Assembly (NCBI GenBank): GCA_964564545.1
Contig: CAZMBP010000026.1
Location: forward strand, 1 to 64,000
Direction of reading: 5' to 3'
Origin: CAJQQY01 sp964564545
Lineage (GTDB): Bacteria; Bacteroidota; Bacteroidia; Chitinophagales; Saprospiraceae
Length of the DNA: 64,000 nt
Within the stretch, counting starts at the first letter, position 1; every line of letters begins with the position of its first letter. A model generated the notes under the pieces. The model saw only the letters and a list, made by a program, of their open reading frames with translations, did no database searches and was not told where the DNA came from. Positions 9,152-19,030 of the stretch are shown here, piece after piece. The translations under genes and the position numbers were made by a program.

Positions 9152-11137
9152 ATGAAAAATCGAGTAGTGACTTGCTTAGTCTTGGCATTTGCCCTAATAT
9201 TTGCCCAAAGCTGCAAAAAAGATAACATTACTCCCTCAAATTCAAGTATCTCAAGCTCCACTAGTCCAGTCCCCGAAAATTATTTCCAACCCTTAAGTTC
9301 CGGCAACGGTTTTAGCGATCGAATTACAATTGTGAATGAAACCATTATTATCGAAAATGAATCAGGAGGAGATAGTCTTGTTTCTGGTCAAGTTGACACT
9401 CGTGATGATGTAATTAATTCTGACTATTATTGGTTGCATGTAGGTGAAGTTGAGCCATATGTTTTGAATGGAGTTAGTTTGAGTGCGACACATATTGCAT
9501 TTTTAGATGACAAAGCATATATCACTTATCATAAACGAGGTATTGATCATTTGGGGGCTCTTGAAGTGGTGGACTTGTCTAATCCTAATAATCCTAAAGT
9601 TACTTTTAGAGGATACCTCAGTAGTGCAGATATTAATGCAGTTGAGGTTGGAAAATTACCTGGCTCTGATGATGTAAAAATTTGGTTGAGTCTTTCTGAT
9701 AGCAAAAAAGGTGCAGTACTTGGTGAAGTAACGATGGCAGGAGGAACAACTTATTCAGGTTTTCAGATTATAAATCTTTCCAATTTTATTGATGGAGGAA
9801 TTTCTTCTTCAGCTAATTCTGTAACTTATTCTGGAGACTATTTATATGTCTCAAGTGGGAAAACTCATGGTGGTGCATATTGCATAAATGCAGAAACCTT
9901 AGAGGTTATAGGAAGTGTAGAGTTTGAAAATGGAAAATATATGGATGTCAATGGTACACCTGACAATGCAACCAAAGTAGTGAGTTTACAAACTGGAGCA
10001 AATAGTTCTATTCGGGTAGAGGATATCGGAAGTTTTCACTTTTCAAATGAATTCTACGTTGGTGAAATTTTACATCAAAATGTAGATACTGATAGTCGAG
10101 GAAAAAGTACACTTCACTTTGTCAATAATGATCCTGATAATGTGTATGTAACTAAAGGAAAAAATGGTTTAGCTTCTTACAATATTCACACAGGAGCTGA
10201 GACTTGGTCTTCATCAAGTGATATGTTATCAACTGGAAATACCAATGGAGTAACTTCTGATAATGAATTTATTTATGTTGCCAACGGAGCTGATGGTTTA
10301 GCTGTTTTTTCAAAACCTGAAATCCCTGGAATTGATCCTGAATTAGTTTTTACGTGGGATATGAATGAACAAGAATCTCCAGCAAACTTCATTGAAGTAG
10401 ATGGATCAACAGAATGGATTCTAATTGCCAAAGGCCAAGGGGGAACGAAAATTTTAAAGCGTCCGCAACCTGGTGACTACTTAGCAATTAGTACTTATAA
10501 TAATCAAGGAGTTCCTGATAATATGTATCAAGAAGACATCTGCGACATTTTACTATCAAGCATATTCTCTAACGCTCTTCCTAACGGTCAAGATGCAACA
10601 ACTGCCCATCCAGAATTCTTCGATGATGCGGTTCCAAGTAATATTTATTTTGAAGAAGATGCAGAAGTTTCTATCAGTTTTATCCACGAAGGAGCAGGTT
10701 ATAAAAACGTTTTAGGATACTACTATTATGATGCAGATAATCCACCAACAACAGTTGATGATATTGTAAAATTAATTGTCTTTCCGAATGCTTCTACCCA
10801 AGGATCTGGTGGAGGATTATTAGAAGGAAACACCGTAGAGTTATATGGCAACTTCAAAGCAAATACAGTCCTTGGATTTTTCTTAAACTCAAATGGCTGG
10901 AAACAAAATAGTCAAACTATTACTGAAGGTTTAGCTGCTCATTATACCAATTATGAATTCAATTCCAACGGAAGACAAAGTGTAATTCTTCACGAAGGAA
11001 ATTGTGATGAGTTAGTTGTATGTTTTGATGACCAAGTCGTTGGGTCTGGAGATAATGATTTCAATGACGCGGTATTTCAAATCAATATTAGTCCTCAAAG
11101 TGCAGTAAATTTCGATGCATTTCCAGATATCCAATAA
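9152..11137 (+). CDS. Lipoprotein with LVIVD-like repeats and C-terminal DUF4114 domain
   Basis: The 661-residue protein has a lipoprotein signal peptide with Cys21 (ALIFAQSC). A Ser-rich linker is followed by a beta-propeller-like region (about 85-440) with LVIVD-type strands such as 'GALEVVDLSNPNNPKV' and 'YVANGADGLAVF'. The C-terminal ~170 residues are a DUF4114 domain ('SISFIHEGAGYKNVLGYYYY', 'GDNDFNDAVFQI'), a probable calcium-binding surface module. It should be anchored in the outer membrane or exposed outside. It is a single-gene unit with a strong terminator; binding partner unknown. Confidence 0.85.
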   Translation: MKNRVVTCLVLAFALIFAQSCKKDNITPSNSSISSSTSPVPENYFQPLSSGNGFSDRITIVNETIIIENESGGDSLVSGQVDTRDDVINSDYYWLHVGEVEPYVLNGVSLSATHIAFLDDKAYITYHKRGIDHLGALEVVDLSNPNNPKVTFRGYLSSADINAVEVGKLPGSDDVKIWLSLSDSKKGAVLGEVTMAGGTTYSGFQIINLSNFIDGGISSSANSVTYSGDYLYVSSGKTHGGAYCINAETLEVIGSVEFENGKYMDVNGTPDNATKVVSLQTGANSSIRVEDIGSFHFSNEFYVGEILHQNVDTDSRGKSTLHFVNNDPDNVYVTKGKNGLASYNIHTGAETWSSSSDMLSTGNTNGVTSDNEFIYVANGADGLAVFSKPEIPGIDPELVFTWDMNEQESPANFIEVDGSTEWILIAKGQGGTKILKRPQPGDYLAISTYNNQGVPDNMYQEDICDILLSSIFSNALPNGQDATTAHPEFFDDAVPSNIYFEEDAEVSISFIHEGAGYKNVLGYYYYDADNPPTTVDDIVKLIVFPNASTQGSGGGLLEGNTVELYGNFKANTVLGFFLNSNGWKQNSQTITEGLAAHYTNYEFNSNGRQSVILHEGNCDELVVCFDDQVVGSGDNDFNDAVFQINISPQSAVNFDAFPDIQ

Positions 11138-11184
11138 AAAAAATTGGATACTGATTATCAATTAGTTACAAAACAAAAAGCATT

Positions 11185-11228
11185 AAATCTCGCATTTTTG
11201 AAATTCAAAAATGTGGGATTTTTTTTTG
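11185..11228 (+). terminator. Intrinsic terminator of the DUF4114 lipoprotein gene
   Basis: An 18-bp stem (11185-11202 with 11204-11221, two G-U pairs) is followed by a T-run to 11228. Confidence 0.85.
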
Positions 11229-11279
11229 GAAAAAAATCAACGTAAGTTTGTTGATTGAAAATTAAAAACTCCCTCTGAT

Positions 11280-12605
11280 TTGATACTTTCAAAAACTCAA
11301 CAATTTTTTTTCAAACCAATTGACAACAGTCAAATTGTTCTTTTTAGAATGTTATTTGGTTTTTTAATGGCAGTAGAATCGTTTGGTGCTATTGGAACGG
11401 GTTGGGTAAAGAAGACTTTGATTGATCCTCAGTTTACCTTTAGCTTTTTCGGTTTTGGGTGGTTGCAGCCCTTACCTGGAACGGGGATGTATTTCTATTT
11501 TATTTTGATGGGGATAGTGAGTTTGATGGTCATGATTGGCTACCGATATAAACTTAATATGTTCGCACTTGCCTTGCTATGGTCTGGTGCATATTTTATG
11601 CAAAAAACTTCCTATAACAATCACTATTATTTAGTGATGTTATTGACCTGGGGAATGGTATTTATGAATCCTCATCACTATGCTTCCTTGGATGTCAAAA
11701 GTACAAAAGCAGAGAAGCATTTATGTCCAAACTGGAATCGACTATTTTTTGTAATTCTATTGTTATTAGTTTTTACTTATGGTTCAATTGCGAAATTTTA
11801 TCCAGGTTGGTGGAGTGGAGATTTCATTAAAAATTCATTTTCACACAAGACAAATTATTGGTTAATCGGCCCTCTTTTAGGACAAGAATGGTTTCAATTT
11901 TTCATCACATATTCAGGGGTTATCTTCGATGGGATTATTATTCCTATGCTGATTTGGAAGAGAACCAGATTCTTAGCTTTTATCGGTTTAATTATTTTTA
12001 ATTTGTTTAACTCTGTGGTTTTTCAGATTGGAATTTTTCCTTACACCGTGATTGCTTTAACTGTTTTCTTTTTTGAAACTGAGACAATCCAGAAGCTTTT
12101 TTTTCAAAAAAAACAATATACACACATCATTAATTTTGACCTTCAAAGAATCTATAATAATAGTTTTACATTTTACATCTTGATTGCTTTTTTCACTATC
12201 CAAGTAGCTTTACCCTTGCGACATCATTTCATTCCAGGAGATGTAAATTGGCGGGAAGAGGGTCATCGTATGAGCTGGAGAATGATGTTAAGAACGAAGG
12301 GAGGAGCAATTAATTTAGAAGCAGTGAATCCAAAAACTCAAGAAAGGTTTCGTATCAAAAAAGAAGATTATTTGACAAAAGATCAAATAAAAGGATTGGC
12401 GACTAAACCTGATTTTCTTTATCAATTTGTTCAACGATTGAAAAAGGAATATGCAAAAAAAGGAATGGATGATATCGAGATTTATTGCAGAAGGAGTCGA
12501 GTAAGACTGAATAGAAATAAAGCGAAACCTTTATTTAAATCAGATATTGATTTGGCAAAAGTAAAGTGGAATTATTTTGGGAGAAATGAGTGGGTTTTGG
12601 ATTGA
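11280..12605 (+). CDS. HTTM-domain (vitamin K-dependent gamma-carboxylase-like) membrane protein
   Basis: The 441-residue protein resembles HTTM-domain proteins: 'LFRMLFGFLMAVESFG' at the start, several membrane helices through ~310, conserved 'YNNHYYLVMLLTWGMVFMNP', and a soluble C-terminal region with 'RHHFIPGDVNWREEGHRMSWRMM', as in bacterial gamma-carboxylase homologues. Catalytic activity in bacteria is not established. The start used is TTG at 11280, because an in-frame stop lies at 11256-11258 and the next ATG (~11349) would cut into the first conserved helix. It converges on the LytTR gene with only 7 bp between stops. Confidence 0.8.
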   Translation: MILSKTQQFFFKPIDNSQIVLFRMLFGFLMAVESFGAIGTGWVKKTLIDPQFTFSFFGFGWLQPLPGTGMYFYFILMGIVSLMVMIGYRYKLNMFALALLWSGAYFMQKTSYNNHYYLVMLLTWGMVFMNPHHYASLDVKSTKAEKHLCPNWNRLFFVILLLLVFTYGSIAKFYPGWWSGDFIKNSFSHKTNYWLIGPLLGQEWFQFFITYSGVIFDGIIIPMLIWKRTRFLAFIGLIIFNLFNSVVFQIGIFPYTVIALTVFFFETETIQKLFFQKKQYTHIINFDLQRIYNNSFTFYILIAFFTIQVALPLRHHFIPGDVNWREEGHRMSWRMMLRTKGGAINLEAVNPKTQERFRIKKEDYLTKDQIKGLATKPDFLYQFVQRLKKEYAKKGMDDIEIYCRRSRVRLNRNKAKPLFKSDIDLAKVKWNYFGRNEWVLD

Positions 12606-12612
12606 AAGTTAA

Positions 12613-13308
12613 TTACAGTATATTCAGTTTACTCATTAAAATTGATTTATTTCTTCTACTAATTGGAATTACCTTGTTTTCAATAATCAGGGTTCCTTCT
12701 TCTATATCCTTGATTTTGTTAAGGTTTACAATAAAACTTCGATGGACTTTTAGGAACTGTGGATTATATAATAATTTAACACCTATATGTTTAAGAGTAC
12801 TATGAATTGTATAACTACCCTCTGTAATTTTCACCTTTACATAATCTCCAACATTTTCAAAATATAGAATATCATCGTAGGCAACTCTAACATATTTCCC
12901 ATTAACCTTCAAATAAACATCTTTTGCATTAACTAGATTAGCTATAGCATTTTTTTGTTTTTCAATGGCTTTGTCTACTGCTTGTTCAAATCGAGAATAA
13001 ATAATTGGCTTCTTTAGAAAATCAGTTATCGAATATTCATAAGCCTCAAATGCATAATCAGTTATCGATGTCGTAAAAATAATTTGAGGATAATTAATCA
13101 GTTTTTCTAAAAAATCGAATCCAGAAAGTTCAGGCATTTCTATGTCTAAGAAAATTAAATCTACAGAGTGTTTATTTAAAAATGAAAGAGCACCTATAGC
13201 ATTTTCACATACTTGAACCAAATTTAGGTTATCATGTTTTTCACAAAATCGACCCAAGGATTTCCTTGCCATAATTTCGTCATCAACAATGATACAATCT
13301 AAAATCAT
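12613..13308 (-). CDS. LytR/AlgR (LytTR) family response regulator
   Basis: The 231-residue protein has a receiver domain (1-120) with acidic pocket residues near 9-10 (VDDE) and phosphoacceptor Asp55 (LIFLDIEMPE), then a LytTR DNA-binding domain (about 135-228; 'YLKVNGKYVRVAYDDILYFENVGDYVK', 'FLKVHRSFIVNL'). It should control transcription in response to phosphorylation. It begins 5 bp after the stop of the large hybrid histidine kinase, so the two are very probably a cotranscribed signalling pair. The target promoters are unknown. Confidence 0.9.
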   Translation of the reverse strand: MILDCIIVDDEIMARKSLGRFCEKHDNLNLVQVCENAIGALSFLNKHSVDLIFLDIEMPELSGFDFLEKLINYPQIIFTTSITDYAFEAYEYSITDFLKKPIIYSRFEQAVDKAIEKQKNAIANLVNAKDVYLKVNGKYVRVAYDDILYFENVGDYVKVKITEGSYTIHSTLKHIGVKLLYNPQFLKVHRSFIVNLNKIKDIEEGTLIIENKVIPISRRNKSILMSKLNIL

Positions 13309-13313
13309 GAATT

Positions 13314-16300
13314 TTATTTATTTATTTGAGATTTATAATTTTCCATTTGTGTTATTAAAAATGGCTTTGCTTCCTCTAATTTACTTTCTACCTCATTCAA
13401 AAAGTTAATTAAAGAAATCGAGTCTTTTTCCTTTTGAGCCATCCTTTCTATCGCTAGCATTTTTTTTTCCATTTGAGTTAATCCCACCATTGAAAAATTT
13501 GGTTTTATTCTATGTGCTAAACTTTTAGTTGCTACCCAATTTCCTTGCTCAATGAAGTTTCGAAGTCTTGGCAATTCTTGAACTGTGTACGATAAGAAAA
13601 TATCAAACATTTCTGCAGCATGTTCATGATCTTCTCCATAAATTCTTTGCAAATATGAAAGATCAAGAATTTCTTTTTTTGACCTCTCCTTACCTTCAAT
13701 AGAATTAATTGTTGATTCCTCTTGTCGATTAGTATATTTTCTGATCGTCTCTAATAATTGTGCTGGAGCAAATGGTTTTGGAATATAATCGGTCATCCCT
13801 ATTTTTATCGCTTGATCTTTTTTGGAGGAAATTGTAGACGCTGTAAGTGCTATAATTGGAGACTTTTTATTAAGATTTTCCTCATTCCGAATCCTTCTAG
13901 TAGCCTCATATCCATCCATTATAGGCATAGAAACATCCATAAAAATTAAATCATAATGATATTCTTTTGTCATTTCTGTTGCCTCTTTCCCATTTACAGC
14001 TACATGAAATCTAATCCCCCATTTTTGAAGTAAAGTAGTAATATATTTCCGGTTCATTAAATTGTCTTCAACAATAAGTATATAACCCTTAGATGGTTTA
14101 AAAACTATTTTTAATGCTTCATCGTTTGTGCCATCTTCTTTTATTTCTTTTACTCCACTATCTAAATATTTTAATGTGAACTTAAAACTAGACCCTTTTC
14201 CTACCTTGCTTTCGGCCCAAATTTCACCACCTTGAAGGTTTACGAATTTTTTTGAAATAGCTAACCCTAAACCAGTTCCTCCGAATTCATGTCTAATTCG
14301 TTCATTAGCCTGTTTAAAATTTTCAAATATTAATTTCAGTTTTTCCTCCTTTATTCCGACTCCTGTGTCAGAAACTTCAAATTCTAACAAATAATTTTCA
14401 TCCTCTATAGCTAGTAACTTAACAATAATTTTAATTGTACCAGCTTTTGTAAATTTCACAGAATTACTAATCAAATTTAATAAAATTTGAGTCAATAATA
14501 ATTCATCTCCGATTAAAAGGTTTTCAATCCTTTTATCAATTTCATAGGATAGACACACTTGCTCTTGGTCTATTTTTACTTGAAAGGTTTTTTGTAAAGA
14601 ATCAATTAATTTACGAAGGTTAAAATTTTCCTTATTGACAACTATTTCATTAGCTTCAACTTTAGAAATGTCTAAAATGTCTGAAACAATTTTCAACAAT
14701 AAATCTCCAGATGTCTTGATACTTTTTACAAGATTATCTTGCTCAGGAGTTGTAGATGTTGCTGATAACAAATGAGACATTCCAATTATTGCATTAAGAG
14801 GAGTTCGAATTTCGTGGCTCATTCTTGCCAAAAATTGTTTTTCTGCATCTCTTGCTTTTTCTGCAGCTTTTTTGGAAAGTTTAAGTTCTTGTTCCATCTT
14901 CTTTCGATCAGAAATATCATAATGAATTCCCATCGAACCTATAACATTACCATTTATATCAATATTAGCATTACCGCTAATTAGCCAAAAGCGACTCTCC
15001 CCATTTTTTTTTATAATTTCTACTTCATAGGCATCTGAAAACATTCTTTGACGATCTTTATTCTTTTGTTCCATTAACCCTCTATTCGATTCTCTCAATA
15101 AAATGTCTTTTGCTTTTTTTCCTATCAATTCTTTTTCATTATAACCTGACATTTTTATAAAACCAGAATTGACCGCAAGGATGACATCATCATTGTCAAC
15201 CTCCATCAAACCCAATTTCATATTATCAATCATATTTTTATACTTTGCATTTTGTTCCTTTAAACTTTTGTCATAATTAACCTTAAGAGTTACATCTCTA
15301 AAACGCCATACATGACTCTCTAGGTTTCCTTTAAAAAATACAGGTACATAATCTCGAGCTAGATATCTACCATCTTTTAATTCAAGTATTTCTTGCGAAA
15401 CAGGTTTTGCATTTGCTATTCTTTCGAGAATTGTTTTTTCAAAAACTTCTCCTTTGACAAAAAAATCTTTTAATAAATTCCGTGCTTGTGAACATTTCAT
15501 ACCAAGTAATTCACTTTTCTCCGAAATGGGTATGTTGAACATTTTTAAAAAACCTTCTCCTACATCCATGATAAATCCATCTATAGACTCAATTACTTCG
15601 GCATTATGATCACTATTAAAAACAATCTCTAACCTTTTTCTTGTTTTCTCGAGTTCATCTTGCTTTAATCGTTTTTCGAGTTCGGAAACAGAATTTTTTA
15701 TTTGAAGGGCAATTAATGAGGATATTTTTGATAAAAATTCTAAATGATATTTTTTGTAATAGCTTTTTTCCGGATGTTCTGAGTCAATGACTCCTATAAG
15801 TTGGTCATCCAGAAGAATCGGAACAGTAATTTCTGACCTTCTTGCAGCGTCATCAACTATATAATTTTCTTCTTTACTGGTATCGTCAATTATGACACCT
15901 TTTTTTGTAAAGGCAACTCTTCCTACAACTCCGCTATTAATGGGTATTTCCAATCGATTTTTAATGCTTCTATCAGAAGCAATTTTATTACCTGTTGCTG
16001 CTAATTGAATTAACTTATTATTTACCAACCCATAAAAAACACAGTCATCTGTATTTAGGTATGAAGCAATATGATTTACTAAAGACCAGGCATTATTAAA
16101 AATATCATTTGAGGTTAATATATCTTTTAATATCGCTGCTTCAAACCTTTTAATTTCATCCTGTCTTTTTAATTTTATATCTAACAAGTAATTAGAGGTT
16201 AAATCTCTTACCATTGCTTGATATGCATAAGGTTGCTTACTCGAATCTAATAATAACCTCCACTTTACAGCTACAAATTTATGCTCCTTCTTTCGGTTAT

Positions 16301-16715
16301 AAAATTGAAATTTAAATTCTGAATCTTTTTGATTTTGAGAATTCTTATTGAAGTGACTAAAAATTCTTTTTTTATTAACACTACTTAACTCATTTATATT
16401 TTTAGGTGCATTTGATTCAGTAACCCCCATTAGATTGCAAGCCTCTTTATTATACTTTAAGAAGTTTCCATTTAGATCAATAACAAACAAAGCATCAACT
16501 AAATTATCAATAAGATTTTTTTGGAATTCTGTTTGGGTTGTAAGGTTGTTGGTAAGACTTTTATTTTCATCATCTAGCTCACATAATTCTTTAGTAGCAG
16601 CAATTAGCTCAATTGACTTTTTCTCTAGTTTAGATTCGGCATCTTTTCTAGCAGCTTTTTCAAGCTCTAGTTTATGTTTTAATATTTTCAGTTCCTCCTC
16701 AATTTTATTTCTCAT
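13314..16715 (-). CDS. Soluble hybrid sensor histidine kinase (PAS-GAF-PAS-PAS-HisKA-HATPase-REC-HPt)
   Basis: The 1133-residue protein has no membrane segment. In order it has an N-terminal coiled coil (1-60), a PAS domain (~65-175), a GAF domain (~190-345), two more PAS domains (~360-480 and ~490-605), HisKA with H-box His634 (ARMSHEIRTPLNAI), HATPase_c with N, G1 (VSDTGVGI) and G2 (FGGTGLGLAI) boxes, a receiver with Asp927 (LIFMDVSMPIMDG), and an HPt domain with His1068 (AHRIKPNFSMVG). It is a complete cytoplasmic phosphorelay, probably sensing an internal or redox signal. The LytTR regulator directly downstream is the likely output. Confidence 0.92.
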   Translation of the reverse strand: MRNKIEEELKILKHKLELEKAARKDAESKLEKKSIELIAATKELCELDDENKSLTNNLTTQTEFQKNLIDNLVDALFVIDLNGNFLKYNKEACNLMGVTESNAPKNINELSSVNKKRIFSHFNKNSQNQKDSEFKFQFYNRKKEHKFVAVKWRLLLDSSKQPYAYQAMVRDLTSNYLLDIKLKRQDEIKRFEAAILKDILTSNDIFNNAWSLVNHIASYLNTDDCVFYGLVNNKLIQLAATGNKIASDRSIKNRLEIPINSGVVGRVAFTKKGVIIDDTSKEENYIVDDAARRSEITVPILLDDQLIGVIDSEHPEKSYYKKYHLEFLSKISSLIALQIKNSVSELEKRLKQDELEKTRKRLEIVFNSDHNAEVIESIDGFIMDVGEGFLKMFNIPISEKSELLGMKCSQARNLLKDFFVKGEVFEKTILERIANAKPVSQEILELKDGRYLARDYVPVFFKGNLESHVWRFRDVTLKVNYDKSLKEQNAKYKNMIDNMKLGLMEVDNDDVILAVNSGFIKMSGYNEKELIGKKAKDILLRESNRGLMEQKNKDRQRMFSDAYEVEIIKKNGESRFWLISGNANIDINGNVIGSMGIHYDISDRKKMEQELKLSKKAAEKARDAEKQFLARMSHEIRTPLNAIIGMSHLLSATSTTPEQDNLVKSIKTSGDLLLKIVSDILDISKVEANEIVVNKENFNLRKLIDSLQKTFQVKIDQEQVCLSYEIDKRIENLLIGDELLLTQILLNLISNSVKFTKAGTIKIIVKLLAIEDENYLLEFEVSDTGVGIKEEKLKLIFENFKQANERIRHEFGGTGLGLAISKKFVNLQGGEIWAESKVGKGSSFKFTLKYLDSGVKEIKEDGTNDEALKIVFKPSKGYILIVEDNLMNRKYITTLLQKWGIRFHVAVNGKEATEMTKEYHYDLIFMDVSMPIMDGYEATRRIRNEENLNKKSPIIALTASTISSKKDQAIKIGMTDYIPKPFAPAQLLETIRKYTNRQEESTINSIEGKERSKKEILDLSYLQRIYGEDHEHAAEMFDIFLSYTVQELPRLRNFIEQGNWVATKSLAHRIKPNFSMVGLTQMEKKMLAIERMAQKEKDSISLINFLNEVESKLEEAKPFLITQMENYKSQINK

Positions 16716-17580
16716 ATCTAAACTAATATTAATTTCATAATGGAATATTTTTCCTGATAAAAATATGTAAGTCTTTGAAAAAACTTACCCCTTAAAAGGG
16801 ATTAAGTCTTCTACAGATTTACAATTTTTGTATTAAATAATAAATCATTTTGGAGGTTTTCTTATTATTTAATTTGGCTTTAAAAATTTAAAATTCTTTT
16901 TTTTAATCAACTTAACAACCAATTTTTTTCTAAAAAAACATAAATGTCATTAGCTAAATTGACTAGATTTCTTTTACCAAAAGCACTTGATTTGAAAGTT
17001 AAAATACGAAAAAGCTCAATTGAAATTTATTTTATTTTGTTTTCATTTGTATAATGAAACTAAATAAAGGTTCTTGGAACAGAAAAGTTAATTTTGGAAC
17101 CACTTTGTTTTTTCAGTAAAACCATTTAGAAAATAGATACAAATCTATTATCAATAGAATCTATATTTTTTCATCGATACACTAAATGATAAAACAGTAT
17201 ATTATTACTTGGGATAAAACTAGATATTTAGTTAATTAGGTTTTTAATATAACAATATTGATTTATTAAAAAAAATCAGCGCTCTATTAATGCTACCCAC
17301 AATTTAATCATCGTGGGGAAGAATATTCAAGTTATATATTGTTAATTTATTTTGGATTGGATTCATTAGATTATTTGAGAGAAATGTGCAGAGTTATTAA
17401 ACTCTGCACACTAACTCCAAAACCCCGTTTATTATCCTTAACCCCTTAAGGATCGCAGTTGTTCAATATTTAGGCGTGTGTTAGTTATAATTATTATAGA
17501 TCGATATTTGGAGTTTTAAATGCTAGAAAGGGGCTATCATTTTATATACCAAATATAAAATATGACTAAGAATTTGAAAA
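16716..17580. other. Long AT-rich intergenic region without a supported gene
   Basis: About 865 bp separate the hybrid kinase start from the exopolysaccharide operon end. I find no open frame with protein-like composition. Visible elements are a small dyad ATCCTTA..TTAAGGAT near 17438-17457 and a CCCAC..GTGGG dyad near 17296-17318 that contains the CCACGAT motif discussed in the findings. It may hold the kinase promoter and an untranslated RNA, but I cannot support one. Confidence 0.5.
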
Positions 17581-17721
17581 TTATTTTCGATAATTGGTAG
17601 GAAAGATCCTGGAATTGGTTGAATTGATCATTTTTTTGGAAATAAGGAAAATGCAGTAATAAAAGCCTATTATAGCTAAAATCACTACCCAATTAATCAT
17701 CTCCAAGTTTTTAAAATCCAT
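17581..17721 (-). CDS. Possible small single-helix membrane protein coupled to the glycosyltransferase
   Basis: A 46-residue frame begins MDFKNLEMINWVVILAII and has one clear membrane helix (about 8-28) followed by a basic tail. Its ATG at 17721 overlaps the last 11 bp of the glycosyltransferase gene in another frame, an arrangement that favours translational coupling. The longer version of the frame upstream lies inside the glycosyltransferase and is not credible. I know no family for it; a synthase accessory subunit is an inference from position and topology. Confidence 0.45.
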   Translation of the reverse strand: MDFKNLEMINWVVILAIIGFYYCIFLISKKMINSTNSRIFPTNYRK

Positions 17722-19030
17722 TAGCCTTTGCTTGGCTGCTTGATTTAACAGGATTCCAAGGATCATCATACGATTTTTTCCAAACGAGTTCGTGAATATA
17801 AGCAACAGATCGCACCAACCTAAGATAGGTTCCAGTATAAATACTCATCATTGGAACGTAAGGCCATAACTTCAATTCCTCTTTTCGACGCTCTGAATAA
17901 ATGTACGTACTCGTCATTTGCATAAATCCAACAACAGTATAAATCGTAATGTTCATTGGAATTATATACTTCAATGATCCAGAAAAGTTGAAAATTATAT
18001 CAATCATATACAACCACCAAGTGATATCTAGAATCACATTGTAAAATACATTTTCAAAAAGCGCAAAGAAGTTAGACCAACTAAAATTTTCACTCGGAAG
18101 ATAAACATCTTTGTGTTTTCTTACCCTAAAACGAATGATGGATTTATCCCAACGTAATCTTTGTTTGGTCAAAACTTTAAACTTAGAAGGTGCATTTGTC
18201 AAGCATACTGCGGAAGGTTCGAAGACCGTTTTAAAACCAGATTTTCTAATTTTTACTGTAATGTCACCATCGAGTCCAGGCCCAATATCCCAACCCTTAA
18301 TCGAGTCAGTTACATCAGCTCGAAAGGCTCCGAAGGCTCCAGAAATAATTTTATAAATTCCTAGTTGAGAAGAAATAATCCGTCCTACAGATATTGTTTT
18401 TAAATATTCAATTGCTTGCAATCTAGCACAAAGACTTTCGTCAGCATTTCTCACTTTTACATTTCCTCCGACTGCTCCAATCTTTTCATCCATAAAAAAT
18501 GGGATCAAAATATTCTCAATTGCTTCTCGATCAAATGAACAATCTGCATCCAGGTGAACTATATATTTTCCTTTCGAAAAACGCAACGCAAGATTAGCCG
18601 CCGAAGCTTTTCCACCTCTCATTTCATTTCGCAAAAATAAATCTATCAATCCTCGCTTTTGCAAATTACGTCCAATGATAGGTGTCTCATCATCAGATCC
18701 ATCATCGACAATAATTAATTCAAAATTTTGAAAAGTCTGTTCAGCTAAAGATTTGGTGAGTTTGAAGAGGTGCTTCCCTTCATTTTTTCCTGGAATAATT
18801 ACGGAGACAAATGGATTTTCATTCCAAAATGCAGTACGAGCTTTTTCCCATTTTTCTTTTCGATCATTTTTAAAAAGATAATACCAGCCCGCAATTACAA
18901 AGTCAGCCATGATATATCGGGTCAACTCAAATAGAATAAAATACCAAAAGACTCTGATAAATTTATCAGGGCCAACTGAATACCAGTATCGTAAATATTC
19001 TGGTATAATATATTCTAGTTCTGGGCTCAT
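17711..19030 (-). CDS. Processive membrane glycosyltransferase family 2 (exopolysaccharide synthase)
   Basis: The 439-residue protein has an N-terminal membrane segment (~25-50), a GT-A catalytic domain from ~72 with nucleotide-binding DDG (109-111), metal-binding DAD (161-163), an acidic LDGD (253-256) and QRLRW (290-294), the QxxRW motif of processive synthases, then three or four membrane helices. This resembles poly-GlcNAc, cellulose and Alg8-type synthases that polymerise and pass a sugar chain across the inner membrane. It starts within the stop codon of the TackOD1-like gene (4-bp ATGA overlap), so the two are cotranslated. The polymer is unknown; a nearby UDP-sugar dehydrogenase suggests uronic residues. 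Confidence 0.88.
   Translation of the reverse strand: MSPELEYIIPEYLRYWYSVGPDKFIRVFWYFILFELTRYIMADFVIAGWYYLFKNDRKEKWEKARTAFWNENPFVSVIIPGKNEGKHLFKLTKSLAEQTFQNFELIIVDDGSDDETPIIGRNLQKRGLIDLFLRNEMRGGKASAANLALRFSKGKYIVHLDADCSFDREAIENILIPFFMDEKIGAVGGNVKVRNADESLCARLQAIEYLKTISVGRIISSQLGIYKIISGAFGAFRADVTDSIKGWDIGPGLDGDITVKIRKSGFKTVFEPSAVCLTNAPSKFKVLTKQRLRWDKSIIRFRVRKHKDVYLPSENFSWSNFFALFENVFYNVILDITWWLYMIDIIFNFSGSLKYIIPMNITIYTVVGFMQMTSTYIYSERRKEELKLWPYVPMMSIYTGTYLRLVRSVAYIHELVWKKSYDDPWNPVKSSSQAKANGF

Noticed and set aside
16435..16740. Ser/Phe-rich 101-residue plus-strand frame
   Set aside because: It is antisense to the coiled coil and first PAS domain of the hybrid kinase.
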